From Bittarella massiliensis (ex Durand et al. 2017) (GTDB lineage: Bacteria; Bacillota; Clostridia; Oscillospirales; Ruminococcaceae): DNA of 64,000 bases. Within the stretch, counting starts at the first letter, position 1, and each line of letters begins with the position of its first letter. This document shows positions 8,647-17,143 of this stretch, piece by piece. The DNA is taken from positions 20,916-84,915 of the forward strand of contig NZ_LN908974.1 in assembly GCF_001486165.1 (NCBI RefSeq). Reading direction: 5' to 3'. The translations under genes and the position numbers were made by a program. The notes under the pieces were generated by a model, which did not search any database, was not told where the DNA came from, and worked only from the letters and a program-made list of their open reading frames with translations.

Positions 8647-10185
8647 TCACATCAGCGGGGCAAAGGCCCGCAGACAGGCCCGCCCCAACTTTTTGGGCCA
8701 GGGCACGTTGCGGCAGTCGTCCAGGGTGATCTCCTGGCACTCCAGCAGGGTGCGGAGGAATTCCTCCTTGATTTGCAGGACGCTGCGGGTGCGGTAGAGC
8801 CAGGCCGCGCACTCGAAGTGGAGGTAGAGGCTGCGGTAGTCCATGTTGATGGTCCCCACCACCCCGTACTCGTCGTCCACCGAAAAGGTCTTGGAGTGGA
8901 TGAAGCCCGGGGTGTACTCGTAGATGCGGACCCCGCACTCCACCAGCGACTCGTAGTAGGCCCTGGTGACGGCGTGGACATACCACTTGTCGGCGATGTG
9001 GGGGGTGATGATCCGCACGTCCACCCCGCTCTTGGCGGCAATGCAGAGGGCGGTGACCATCTCGTTGTCGATGATGAGGTAGGGGGTGGTGATGTAGACG
9101 TAGCGCTTTGCCTTGTTGATGAGGTTTAGATAGACCGTCTCCCCCACCGCCTCGTCGTCCAGGGGGCTGTCGCAGAAGGTCTGCACATAGCCGTCCCCGG
9201 CGGACAGATGGCCGTCCCGCTCGGCGTCGTAGAGGTAGGGGGCAAAGTCCTCGGTCTCGCCCCGGGTAAAATCCCAGACGGTGAGGAACATCACCGTCAG
9301 GTTGTCCACCGCCCGCCCCCGCAGGAGGATGGCCGAGTCCTTCCAGCGGCCGTGCTTCTCGTAGGCATTGATGTACTCGTCGGCCAGGTTGATGCCGCCG
9401 GTAAAGCCGGTGTGGCCGTCGATGACGCAGATCTTGCGGTGGTCGCGGTTGTTGAAGCGGCTGCTGAGCACCGGCACAAAGGGGTTGAAGACACAGCTCT
9501 TGATGCCCAGCTGTTCCAGCTGGCGGTCATAGCGGTAGGGCAGGGTCATGATGCTGCCCAGGTCGTCGTACATCACCCGCACGTCCACCCCCTGGGCGGC
9601 CTTGCGCACCAAAATCTCGAGGATGCTGTCCCACATCACCCCCGGCTCGATGATGAAGTACTCCAAAAAGATAAAGCGCTCGGCCCGCTCCAGCTCGGCC
9701 TTCATCCGCTCGAACTTGCTCTCGCCCGAGGGGAGGAATTCGCTGTAACTGTCCTTGGTGAGGGGGGCATAGGCCCGCTTTTCAATGTATCTGGCCTGGT
9801 TGGCCGCCTCGGGGCTCTCCCTCTCCAGCTGGCGCAGCACCGGGTTTTCAGCGGGGAGGAGCTGGTGCACCTCCTCCCGCAGGGGGGCCATCTTCTTTCT
9901 CTCCCGGCGGGAGAGGTGGTTTTGCCCGAACATCAGGTAGAAGAGCCCGCCGAAGATGGGGAAGAGGAGGATGGGGATGAGCCAGGCGATCTTGTAGCCG
10001 GGGTTGCTGCGGCCGTTGATGATGGCCAGCACCACCAGCAGGCTGAGCAGAAAACAGACGGCGTAAAAATAGACGAAGTACCGCTCGAACCGGACCAACA
10101 TCACCACCAGCAGCGCCAGTTGCAGGAGGATGGCCGCCCCCACCAGCACCACCCGGTGAAAGAGCATCCGCACCATCTTCTTCAT
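8647..10185 (-). CDS. cls: Cardiolipin synthase
   Basis: The 512-residue protein joins two phosphatidylglycerols to give cardiolipin in the membrane. It starts with two or three membrane helices (about 10-33, 37-57, 68-88, including the PLD-nuclease N-terminal segment IINGRSNPGYKIAWLIPI), followed by two phospholipase-D HKD motifs: HRKICVIDGHTGFTGGIN (about 235-252) and HSKTFSVDDEYGVVGTIN (about 420-437). Length and domain order match bacterial Cls. The start MKKMVRMLFHR is kept; only a weak GGGG-type site precedes it, and the in-frame ATG three codons later is possible. It is downstream of, but separate from, the broken cobaltochelatase gene. Confidence 0.93.
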   Translation of the reverse strand: MKKMVRMLFHRVVLVGAAILLQLALLVVMLVRFERYFVYFYAVCFLLSLLVVLAIINGRSNPGYKIAWLIPILLFPIFGGLFYLMFGQNHLSRRERKKMAPLREEVHQLLPAENPVLRQLERESPEAANQARYIEKRAYAPLTKDSYSEFLPSGESKFERMKAELERAERFIFLEYFIIEPGVMWDSILEILVRKAAQGVDVRVMYDDLGSIMTLPYRYDRQLEQLGIKSCVFNPFVPVLSSRFNNRDHRKICVIDGHTGFTGGINLADEYINAYEKHGRWKDSAILLRGRAVDNLTVMFLTVWDFTRGETEDFAPYLYDAERDGHLSAGDGYVQTFCDSPLDDEAVGETVYLNLINKAKRYVYITTPYLIIDNEMVTALCIAAKSGVDVRIITPHIADKWYVHAVTRAYYESLVECGVRIYEYTPGFIHSKTFSVDDEYGVVGTINMDYRSLYLHFECAAWLYRTRSVLQIKEEFLRTLLECQEITLDDCRNVPWPKKLGRACLRAFAPLM

Positions 10186-10244
10186 CTCTCAAAACCCCTT
10201 TTCACGGAATATAGGGCCAGCATACCACCCAGCGGCGATCTCTG

Positions 10245-10977
10245 TCAAACCGCGTCGAGCCCGGCGGCGGCCAGGGCTTTTGCCAGGTGGCGGCAATAGA
10301 GGGCGCGCAGGGCGGGCAGCTCGGCCAGCCCCCGGCAGACCGGGTGGACGGCCAACCCCATCCCCCGCAGGCGGGAGAGCCAGCTGTCGGGCCCCCAGCA
10401 GGGGGGCCAGGGCGCAGCGGCGATACCCGGCCCGCAGCAACTGCCGCCCCGCCGCCTCGGGGCCGCCGTTTACCATGGCGCCCAGCGCCACCCGCTGGGG
10501 CAGGGCCGCCGCCAGGGGCCGGTAGGGGCCCATCCCCGCCGCACGGCTGCCGTGGGCCATCAGCACCAGGCCCTCGCCCTCCTCCAACAAAATCCCCTCG
10601 AGCAGGGCCTGCGCCACCTGGGTACAGTCCTCCCCGCTGGAGAGGAGGGGGCGGGCCACCGCCAGGGCCGGCAGCCGGGGGCGCAGGGCGGACAACTGGG
10701 CGGCGAGGTCGTCGTACTCCCCCCCGGCGGCCAGGTGGGTGGGGAGGACGGCCAGTGCCCCCCCTTCCGCCGCCAACTCCGCGAGGGCGGCGGGGAGGTG
10801 GGGGGTGGGGTGCCCCTGCTCGGTGAGGGCTGCCGCCAAGCGGCTGCTGGCAAAGGCCCGCCGCACCGACCAGCCGGGGAAGGCGGCCGCCAGCTCCCCT
10901 TCTAGCGCGCCGGCGGCGGGGGCGTAATCCGCCCAGCGGGCGGTGCCAAACCCCGCCAGCAGAATGGTCTTTTTCAC
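10245..10977 (-). pseudogene. Sirohydrochlorin cobaltochelatase-like (CbiK family), frameshifted
   Basis: From the GTG at 10977 (preceded by GGGAGGGG) the frame encodes a CbiK-like N-terminus: VKKTILLAGFGTARWADY, then VLPTHLAAGGEYDDL and GLVLMAHGSRAAG. CbiK inserts cobalt in the anaerobic B12/sirohaem branch. The frame then loses similarity after LAPLLG. The expected C-terminus (PDSWLSRLRGMGLAVHPVC and GLAELPALRALYCRHLAKAL) continues in another frame and ends at the TGA at 10245-10247. Removing one base from the run of five C (+ strand 10392-10396) restores a single 243-residue frame of normal family length. The break is either a real single-base insertion or a sequencing error. Confidence 0.82.
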
Positions 10978-11014
10978 CTGTGCCCCTCCCCTCTCTCGAC
11001 CGATCACTGCCTCT

Positions 11015-11043
11015 AGTGTACGGGCGGGCGGCCCGGTTGTCAA
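11015..11043 (-). promoter_or_regulatory. Sigma-A promoter for the cbiK-like gene
   Basis: On the minus strand TTGACA (11043-11038), 17-bp spacer, TACACT (11020-11015), 38 bases before the GTG start. The -35 is a perfect consensus. It lies back-to-back with the amylase promoter. Confidence 0.8.
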
Positions 11044-11054
11044 CGGGCGGGCGG

Positions 11055-11083
11055 TTGCCTTTTGCGGGGAATAGGGGTATGAT
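11055..11083 (+). promoter_or_regulatory. Sigma-A promoter for the alpha-amylase operon
   Basis: TTGCCT (11055-11060), 17-bp spacer, TATGAT (11078-11083), 52 bases before the GTG start of the amylase. Confidence 0.75.
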
Positions 11084-11135
11084 ATCTTCATTGTTTCCCG
11101 GAGCGCACGCCCCGGTGAGAGAGGAAGGTTGCCCT

Positions 11136-12620
11136 GTGAAAAACCCCACTGCCATGCAGTATTTTGAGTGGTATCTCCCCGCCGACGGCCAGCTTTGGCG
11201 GCAGGCCGAGGCCGAGGCCGCCCGGCTGGCGGCCGACGGGATCACCGCCCTCTGGCTCCCTCCTGCCTACAAGGGGGCTGCCGGCAGGGAGGACGTGGGC
11301 TACGGCGTCTACGACCTCTACGACCTGGGGGAGTTTGACCAGCAGGGGACAGTGGCCACCAAGTACGGCACCAAGGCCGAGTACCTGGCGGCAATCAAGG
11401 CCCTGCAGCGGGAGGGGATCGCCGTCTGGGCCGACGCCGTGCTGGACCACCGCATGGGCGCCGACGGCACCGAACAGGTGCCCGCCACCCCCTACGACTG
11501 GGTGGACCGCTACCGCCAGACCGGTCCGACCCGCACCATCTCGGCCTGGACCTCCTTCACCTTCCCCGGCCGGGGCGGGCGCTATTCCGACTTCTGCTGG
11601 AACTGGGAGCACTTTGACGGCATCGACTGGGACGACGCCACCGGCGAAAAGGCCATCTTCAAGTTTCAAGGCAAGGAATGGGACAGCGAGGTCGATTCGG
11701 AAAACGGCAACTACGACTACCTGATGGGGGCCGACGTTGACCTGGGCAACCCCCAGGTGGTGGAGGAGCTGACCCGCTGGGGGCTGTGGTACCTAAGCGA
11801 GACCGGGGTGGACGGCTTTCGCATCGACGCGGCCAAGCACATCCGCTTCACCTTTTTCCGCGATTGGCTGCACGCCCTGCGCCGCCTCACCGGCAAGCCG
11901 GTCTTTGCCGTGGGGGAGTACTGGAACCAGAGCGCCGACGCCCTCTGCCACTACATCGGGGTCACCGGCGGCTCCCTCTCCCTCTTTGACGTGCCGCTGC
12001 ACCAACAGTTCTGTCAGGCCTCCCACAGCGGGGGGGATTTCGACATGAGCTCCCTGGGGCAAAACGCCCTGGTGCAGCGGGCGCCCCAGTTGGCGGTCAC
12101 CTTTGTGGACAACCACGACACCCAGCCCGGCCAGGCGCTGGAATCCTGGGTGGACGGGTGGTTCAAACCCCTGGCCTACGCCTACATCCTCCTGCGCAGC
12201 GAGGGGCTGCCCTGTGTCTTTTACGGCGACTACTACGGCATCCCCCACGACGGGATCGCCCCGGTGGGCCAGCCCCTCTCCGCCCTCCTCTGGGCCCGGC
12301 AGACCTGCGCCTGGGGCCCCCAGATCGACGCCTTTGACGACCGGGACGTGGTGGGGTGGAGCCGCCAGGGCGACCCCCGCCACCCCGGCTCCGGCCTCTG
12401 CGCGGTCCTGACCGACGGCCCCGGCGGGCAAAAGCGGCTCTTTGCCGGGCCGAACCTGGCGGGCAAGACCCTGGTGGACTGCCTGGGCGGCCGGGGGGAG
12501 GAGATCGCCGTGGGGGCCGACGGCTGGGTCACCCTGCCGGTCGGCGGCGGCTCCTGCTCGGTCTGGGTGCAAAAGGAGACCTGGCTGGCCCGGCCCCAGA
12601 CCCCCGGCGCCCTGCGCTGA
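11136..12620 (+). CDS. Cytoplasmic alpha-amylase (GH13)
   Basis: The 494-residue enzyme hydrolyses internal alpha-1,4 bonds of starch or maltodextrins. It starts VKNPTAMQYFEWYLPADG, the typical start of cytoplasmic AmyS-type amylases, and has no signal peptide. The conserved GH13 regions are visible: DAVLDHRMGADGTE (region I), GFRIDAAKHI with the nucleophile Asp (about 230), FAVGEYW with the acid Glu (about 262), and FVDNHDTQ with the third Asp (about 328). DVGYGVYDLYDLGEF, another family hallmark, is near residue 55. The GTG at 11136 is chosen because GAGAGGAAGG precedes it and homologues start there; an ATG at 11085 lies on the -10 element. An amidohydrolase follows 22 bases downstream. Confidence 0.93.
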   Translation: MKNPTAMQYFEWYLPADGQLWRQAEAEAARLAADGITALWLPPAYKGAAGREDVGYGVYDLYDLGEFDQQGTVATKYGTKAEYLAAIKALQREGIAVWADAVLDHRMGADGTEQVPATPYDWVDRYRQTGPTRTISAWTSFTFPGRGGRYSDFCWNWEHFDGIDWDDATGEKAIFKFQGKEWDSEVDSENGNYDYLMGADVDLGNPQVVEELTRWGLWYLSETGVDGFRIDAAKHIRFTFFRDWLHALRRLTGKPVFAVGEYWNQSADALCHYIGVTGGSLSLFDVPLHQQFCQASHSGGDFDMSSLGQNALVQRAPQLAVTFVDNHDTQPGQALESWVDGWFKPLAYAYILLRSEGLPCVFYGDYYGIPHDGIAPVGQPLSALLWARQTCAWGPQIDAFDDRDVVGWSRQGDPRHPGSGLCAVLTDGPGGQKRLFAGPNLAGKTLVDCLGGRGEEIAVGADGWVTLPVGGGSCSVWVQKETWLARPQTPGALR

Positions 12621-12642
12621 GCAATCAAAGGAGGTTTTTTCT

Positions 12643-13485
12643 GTGCCCCAGTACATCATCGACGCCCACACCCACATCTTCCCCCGAAAAATCGCCGCCA
12701 AGGCGGCCTCTTCCATCGGGGAATTTTACAGCCTGGACATGCAGTTTGACGGGATGACCCACGAGCTGCTGGAGGAGGGCGACCGCTGCGGCGTGGCCCT
12801 CTTTCTGGTCTGTTCGGTGGCCACCAAGGCCGAACAGGTGTCCTCCATCAACGACTTTGTCGCCTCCAAGGTAAACCTGCACCCCGACCGGCTCATCGGC
12901 CTGGGGGCCCTGCACCCGGAGATGGAGGACCCCTATGCCGAAATCGAGCGGATCATCGCCCTGGGGCTGCGGGGGATCAAGCTCCACTCGGACTTTCAGT
13001 GCTTTGACATCGACGATGAGCGGATGATGCCGGTCTACCGGCGGCTGGCCGAGCGGGGACTGCCCGTCCTCTTTCACACCGGGGACGCCCGCTACGACTA
13101 CTCCCGCCCGGAGAAGTTGGCCCGGGTGGCGCGGGCGGTGCCCGAGCTCACCTGCATCGGCGCCCACTTCGGCGGCTACCAGCGCTGGGAGGAGGCGGCC
13201 CAGACCCTCTGCCTGCCCAACGTCTACGTGGACTGTTCCAGCAGTCTCTTCGCCCTCGGGCGGGAGGAAGCGCTGGCCCTCATCGACCGCTTTGGCCCCG
13301 ACAAGATCTTTTTCGGCACCGACTTTCCCATGTGGGACTGCGCCGCCGAGCTCGATCGCCTCTACGCCCTGCGGCTGCCCCAGGAGACGTTGGACAAGAT
13401 CTTCTGGCAGAATTTCTGCCGCCTCTTTTCGGTGCCGGTCTCCCGGCTGGAAGACTACTACCGCACCCATCCCCAGCCCCGCTAG
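12643..13485 (+). CDS. Amidohydrolase family protein (ACMSD-like TIM barrel)
   Basis: The 280-residue protein opens with the metal-binding DAHTHIFP motif (residues 6-13). Later metal or catalytic positions are visible: GIKLHSDFQ (about 118), LPVLFHTGDA (about 140), CIGAHFGGYQRW (about 173) and FFGTDFPMWD (about 227, the essential Asp). This is the amidohydrolase-2 pattern of aminocarboxymuconate-semialdehyde-decarboxylase-like enzymes, which hydrolyse or decarboxylate small ring compounds; the substrate is unknown. The GTG start has a perfect AAAGGAGG site at the right spacing. It shares an operon with the amylase, which gives no clear functional hint. Confidence 0.85.
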   Translation: MPQYIIDAHTHIFPRKIAAKAASSIGEFYSLDMQFDGMTHELLEEGDRCGVALFLVCSVATKAEQVSSINDFVASKVNLHPDRLIGLGALHPEMEDPYAEIERIIALGLRGIKLHSDFQCFDIDDERMMPVYRRLAERGLPVLFHTGDARYDYSRPEKLARVARAVPELTCIGAHFGGYQRWEEAAQTLCLPNVYVDCSSSLFALGREEALALIDRFGPDKIFFGTDFPMWDCAAELDRLYALRLPQETLDKIFWQNFCRLFSVPVSRLEDYYRTHPQPR

Positions 13486-13545
13486 GGCCTGTCCCCCCGG
13501 CGGCCAAAAAGACGGCGGCCCCACCGTGCCGCCCGGTCTGCCGCT

Positions 13546-13659
13546 CTATCGGGACCGCTTGCCCCGGCCCCGCTCCTTGCTGCCGCAAAAGAGCGCGCAG
13601 CAGACAAACCCTACCAAAAATCCGCCCCAGGCGCAGAGCACCCCGATCCAGATCGTCAC
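13546..13659 (-). CDS. Small single-span membrane protein (37 aa)
   Basis: A short frame starting GTG at 13659 behind GGGGGGAAGGAAAAA encodes one hydrophobic helix (IWIGVLCAWGGFLVGFVCCA) followed by a Cys- and Arg/Lys-rich tail ending KERGRGKRSR. A plausible promoter lies upstream on the same strand (-10 TATACT at 13712-13707 with a 17-bp spacer to GGGACA). It resembles the small hydrophobic proteins with basic tails often missed by gene callers; function unknown. Confidence 0.55.
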   Translation of the reverse strand: MTIWIGVLCAWGGFLVGFVCCALFCGSKERGRGKRSR

Positions 13660-13810
13660 TTTTTCCTTCCCCCCTTCGGCGGGCCGCCGGACGGCCCCTC
13701 TGACTCAGTATATGTGGAGAGAGGAGAAGTGTCCCCGCATTTTGCACATCTTGGGCAAAAGAAGCCGCTGTCCAGGGGAGAAATTGCCCTTTTTCGGGAA
13801 AAAAGGCCGC

Positions 13811-13839
13811 TTTCCTTCCCCTGAGGGCTGTGCTATAAT
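13811..13839 (+). promoter_or_regulatory. Extended -10 promoter for the trkA-like pair
   Basis: TGCTATAAT (perfect -10 TATAAT at 13834-13839 with a TGn extension) and a weak -35 TTTCCT (13811-13816) at 17-bp spacing, about 58 bases before the first TrkA-like start. Confidence 0.7.
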
Positions 13840-13897
13840 TGGGATACTTGCAGACAAGGCAGGGACTGCGCAATATGAGAAAGAGGGTCTTTGAGCG

Positions 13898-14518
13898 ATG
13901 AATATCGTAGTGGTCGGCTGTGGCAAGGTCGGTTCGAGCCTGGCCAGAAAGCTGCAGCGCGACGGGCACGACGTGGCCGTTGTGGACGAGGTGGAGGAGC
14001 GCTTCGAGCGCCTGGGCGACAGTTTCGACGGCATCACCGTGGCCGGGGTGCCCTTTGACGAGGAGGTCCTCAAGGCCGCCGGCATCGAGGGGTGCGACGC
14101 CCTGGCCGCCGTCACCCAGGACGACAACATCAACATCATGGTGGGCCAGGTGGCCAGAGAGCTCTTTTCGGTGCCCACCGTCATCACCCGCATCTACGAC
14201 CCCGCCCGCAAGGACGTGTTCGTCCACTTCGGGCTGCACACCGTCTGCCCCACCAACCTGACGGTGGACGCCATCACCCAGTCGCTGACCACCGGCGCGG
14301 CGCGGCAGTACGCCACCTTCGGCTCCACCACCCTCTCCTACGTCTACCTGCCGGTGGAACCAGGCCAGGTGGGGCGGCAGACCGACTGCCTGTCGCTGGA
14401 GGCGGGGCTGCAGCTGCTGGGGGTTTTGCACGGCGACACCACCATGGAGCTGTGCTGCCGCAACCCCATCGCCCTGCGCCCGGGGGACACCCTGATCGCC
14501 GTAAAAATCGTCGACTGA
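13898..14518 (+). CDS. TrkA-type potassium channel regulatory subunit (RCK N+C)
   Basis: The 206-residue protein is a single RCK unit: a Rossmann NAD(H)-binding domain with VVVGCGKVGSSLA (4-16) and the ribose-binding acidic residue in VVDEVEERF (about 29), then a TrkA-C domain ending LRPGDTLIAVKIVD. Such proteins gate a Trk/Ktr potassium transporter at the inner membrane face. No TrkH/KtrB pore gene lies in the window. A second TrkA-like gene follows after 22 bases, so the two are probably co-transcribed and may form a mixed complex. Confidence 0.88.
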   Translation: MNIVVVGCGKVGSSLARKLQRDGHDVAVVDEVEERFERLGDSFDGITVAGVPFDEEVLKAAGIEGCDALAAVTQDDNINIMVGQVARELFSVPTVITRIYDPARKDVFVHFGLHTVCPTNLTVDAITQSLTTGAARQYATFGSTTLSYVYLPVEPGQVGRQTDCLSLEAGLQLLGVLHGDTTMELCCRNPIALRPGDTLIAVKIVD

Positions 14519-14540
14519 ATGTGAGAGAAGAGGGAACAAG

Positions 14541-15197
14541 ATGAACGTCGTTATCGTTGGCGGGGGAAAAATTGGCCTCTATCTCGCCGAAACACTGCTC
14601 AACCACGGCCACCGGCCCCATGTGGTGGAAATCGACAAGCGCACCTGCGCCCACCTGGCCGACGCCCTGGACATCCCCATCATCTGCGGGGACGGCACCA
14701 CCATCGAGGCGCTGGAGAGCGCCGACGTGGGGACGGCCGACGCCCTCATCAGCGTCTCCGGGCGGGACGAGGACAACCTCATCTCCTGCCAGCTGGCGAA
14801 GATGAAGTTCGGGGTCAAAAAGACGGTCGCCCGGGTCAACAACCCTCGCAACCTGCGGGTGATGAAAAAGTTGGGGGTGGACGTGCCAGTCTGCACCACC
14901 AACAACATCGTGCGGGTCATCGAGCACGAGGCGGACAACGCCCAGATCAAGCTGCTCATGAGCCTCAACGCCGGGGCGGCCTCCCTCAACGAGATCGTCA
15001 TCCCCGACCACTTCCCCAAGGCCGGGCAGACCCTGGCCGAGATCGGCCTGAGCAAGGACGTGGTGGTGGTCACCATCACCCGGGGGGAGGAGATGCTCAT
15101 CCCCCGCGGCGAGACCACCCTGGAGAGCGGCGACAAGGTGATGGTCATCGCCAAAAACCACTCCCTCCACGACATCAACGAGCTTTTCGGCAGATGA
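14541..15197 (+). CDS. TrkA-type potassium channel regulatory subunit (second)
   Basis: The 218-residue protein is a second RCK unit, with VVIVGGGKIGLYLAETL (3-19), VVEIDKRTCAHL (about 28-39), DGTTIEALESADVGTADALI and a C-terminal TrkA-C domain (KAGQTLAEIGLSKDV, LESGDKVMVIAKN). It differs from its upstream neighbour by an extra C-terminal stretch. Expected role is NAD(H)-dependent control of potassium uptake. Paired trkA genes in one operon are known in Firmicutes. Confidence 0.9.
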   Translation: MNVVIVGGGKIGLYLAETLLNHGHRPHVVEIDKRTCAHLADALDIPIICGDGTTIEALESADVGTADALISVSGRDEDNLISCQLAKMKFGVKKTVARVNNPRNLRVMKKLGVDVPVCTTNNIVRVIEHEADNAQIKLLMSLNAGAASLNEIVIPDHFPKAGQTLAEIGLSKDVVVVTITRGEEMLIPRGETTLESGDKVMVIAKNHSLHDINELFGR

Positions 15198-15207
15198 GAT
15201 AAAAATG

Positions 15208-15256
15208 AAAAAAGAGGGCGGAGCGGCCGCAAAAGCCGCTTCGCTCTCTCTCTTTT
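15208..15256. terminator. Terminator between trkA pair and birA
   Basis: An imperfect GC-rich hairpin (AAAGAG..GAGCGGC with GCCGCTT..CTCTTT) flanked by A and T runs, between convergent genes; usable in both directions. Its right arm touches the birA stop codon. Confidence 0.65.
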
Positions 15257-15988
15257 TACCGGTAGCCGTAGAGGCCCCGCACCGAGGCCTCGCCGCTGCA
15301 GACCGGCACGACCCGCCCGTCGATCTCCACCAGGAGCGAGCCGTCCTCCCCCACGTCCACCGCCCAGCCCACCGCCTCGCGCCCCTCCCAGAGGACCCGC
15401 ACGGTGCGATCCAGGGTGGCGCTGCGGGCCCGGTAGGCGGGGAGGAGGGAGGGGAGCCCCCGGGCGAAAAACTGCTCGATGCGCCGGTCGCAGTGGGCCA
15501 GCACCTGCACGGCCAACTCCCGGGGGGCGAGGCGGACGCCGCACTCGCTCAAGAGGGATCCCCCGTGGGGCAGCTGCCGGCGGGCAAAGTCCTCCGCCGT
15601 CTGGGTCAGGTTGATTCCGATGCCGCAGACGGCGGCCGTCTCCTCCCCCACGACCCCCTCGCAGAGGATGCCACAGACCTTCTTTCCCCCCACCACCAGG
15701 TCGTTGGGCCACTTGATCTCCGCCCGGCAACCGGCGGCCTCCTCCAGCGCCTCGGACACCGCCAGGCCGACGCAGAGGGGCAGGGCCGCCACCTGCCGCA
15801 GCTCGATGCCCTTGAGGACGAAGGAGAGGGCCATCCCGCTGTCGGCGGTGTCGGCCCAGCTCTTGCCGCGGCGGCCGCAGCGCCAGCACCGCCGCCCCGT
15901 CGGGCAGGTCGGCCAGGTGGGTCTTGCAGTGGGTGTTGGTGGAGCCCAGTTCGGCAAAGACCCGGGGGGCCCGCTCCAGCCGGCTCAC
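15256..15988 (-). pseudogene. birA: Biotin-[acetyl-CoA-carboxylase] ligase (BirA, catalytic type), frame-broken
   Basis: From a GTG at 15988 the frame reads VSRLERAPRVFAELGSTNTH, the BirA start with its STNT motif, to DGAAVLA near 15878. The rest (GRRGKSWADTADSGMALSF, then AEIKWPNDLVVGGKKVCGIL and GIGINLTQ) lies in another frame. The segment that should carry the QTxGRG part of the biotinyl-AMP-binding loop is missing: the DNA fits a deletion of about 17 bases in a CGG/CCG-rich spot near 15870. Both halves are otherwise well conserved. BirA attaches biotin to the carboxylase carrier protein. The GTG overlaps the TGA of the upstream phosphoesterase (GTGA), so the two were translationally coupled. 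Decay or assembly error. Confidence 0.82.
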
Positions 15989-16464
15989 CCGCGCACCTCC
16001 GCCACGCTGAAGAGGACGCCGCTCTCCCGCACATCCAGCACCCCGTAGGTGGGCGGCCCCTCCTTCGGGTGGGCGATGCTGCCGGGGTTGAGGAGATAGA
16101 TCCCCTCTCTGTACTCCTGGCAGGGGGTGTGGCTGTGGCCGAAGAGGACTACGTCCGCCCCCAGCTGCCGGGCCTTGTCCCAGAGGTGGTCGGTGCTGAA
16201 CTTGGCCCCGTAGTGGTGCCCGTGGGTAAAAAAGAGGGTGTGTCCCTCCACCTGCCGGGTCTGTTCCGCCGGCTCCTCGCTGCTGAGATCGCAGTTGCCC
16301 CGCACCGCCCAGAACTGCAGCTGCGGGTGGTTTTGCCGCAGGGTCTGCAAGGTGCCCTCGCTGTCCCCCAGGTGGATGTAGACGGCGCACTCGGGGTGGT
16401 TGCGGATGACCCGCTCCATCCCGCCGAGCTTGCCGTGGTTGTCCGAAAAGACGATGAACTTCAA
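15985..16464 (-). CDS. Metallophosphoesterase (YfcE/MJ0936 family)
   Basis: The roughly 160-residue protein has the calcineurin-like phosphoesterase motifs in order: FSDNHGK (the D-x-H site), HLGDSEG (GD), RGNCD (the GNxD site), FTHGHHYG (GHxH-type) and LFGHSHT, then LLNPGS. This is the small YfcE-type phosphodiesterase family, whose physiological substrate is usually unknown. The TTG at 16464 gives the usual family start (MKFIVFSDNHG) behind GGGGGG; an ATG five codons upstream (16479) is an alternative. It ends in a 4-base GTGA overlap with birA. Confidence 0.87.
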   Translation of the reverse strand: MKFIVFSDNHGKLGGMERVIRNHPECAVYIHLGDSEGTLQTLRQNHPQLQFWAVRGNCDLSSEEPAEQTRQVEGHTLFFTHGHHYGAKFSTDHLWDKARQLGADVVLFGHSHTPCQEYREGIYLLNPGSIAHPKEGPPTYGVLDVRESGVLFSVAEVRG

Positions 16465-16530
16465 ACCCCTGCCCCCCATCTGCCGGGCAGCGCCCGGCAC
16501 ACTCTTTCTGACCCCTACTCTAACACAAAA

Positions 16531-16570
16531 ACGCCCCGGTGAAAAGGGAGGCTTCCTTTCACCGGGGCGT
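16531..16570 (-). terminator. Terminator of the phosphate-transport pair
   Basis: A hairpin with a 13-bp perfect outer stem (ACGCCCCGGTGAA with its complement), followed on the minus strand by a TTTTTG run. It lies downstream of the PiT partner gene. Confidence 0.85.
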
Positions 16571-16588
16571 GTTCGCTCCGCCCTGTGC

Positions 16589-17038
16589 TCAGCTCTTCTT
16601 GACCCCCATGCGGGCCAGGGTCTCGGTGGCCTGGGCGGTCGCGGCGGCCAACAGGGCCTCCTGCGGGCCCTCGGCCAGGGCGTAGAGGGCCTCCAGGTCC
16701 CGCTCCATCTTCGGCAGGTGGGCGAGGATGTCGCCGCCCCGGCCGTTTTGGCGGGCGCATTCCAGCGCCTGCACGGCGGCTCCCTGCCAGTCCAACAGGG
16801 GCTGGGCCAAGGGGGACAGTCGCCCCCCCAGAGCGCGGGCCAGGGCCGCGCTCTGGCGCAGCTGGCTGTAGAGGGCACAGAGGTCCTCCCTGTCCACCGG
16901 CAGGATGAACGCCCGCTGGATCATCAGGTAGCCCTGCCCGTCCTCCCGGGGGGCGGGTTTGCCCCGGCAGAGGGCCGCCAGCTCCTCCAACACCTGCTCC
17001 ACGCAGGAAAAGAGCCTGTTCTCACTTTTCAGATGCAT
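16589..17038 (-). CDS. Helical protein paired with PiT transporter (PhoU/DUF47-like by context)
   Basis: The 149-residue protein is almost all predicted helix, begins MHLKSENRLFSCVEQVLEEL and has several amphipathic segments (LYSQLRQSAALARALGG, MERDLEALYALAEGPQEALL). It lies downstream of a PiT phosphate transporter, the usual place of DUF47/PhoU-like accessory proteins. It is shorter than DUF47 (about 205 residues), and clear PhoU metal motifs are not visible, so the assignment rests on context. The start is set by GGGAGAGG, eight bases before ATG. The hairpin at 16531-16570 ends the transcript. Confidence 0.65.
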   Translation of the reverse strand: MHLKSENRLFSCVEQVLEELAALCRGKPAPREDGQGYLMIQRAFILPVDREDLCALYSQLRQSAALARALGGRLSPLAQPLLDWQGAAVQALECARQNGRGGDILAHLPKMERDLEALYALAEGPQEALLAAATAQATETLARMGVKKS

Positions 17039-17143
17039 TGTTTTTTCCTCTCCCAAAACGATTTGGGCGGGCAGAGAAGCGCCTTCCCGCCCGCATACCC
17101 TCTATCTCTATGCCCTCTGCCGGCGGGATATGACGGGGAATGC

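Noticed and set aside
11085..11135. Upstream ATG start for the alpha-amylase
   Set aside because: That ATG lies on the -10 and start region of the promoter and has no ribosome binding site; the GTG at 11136 fits homologues.
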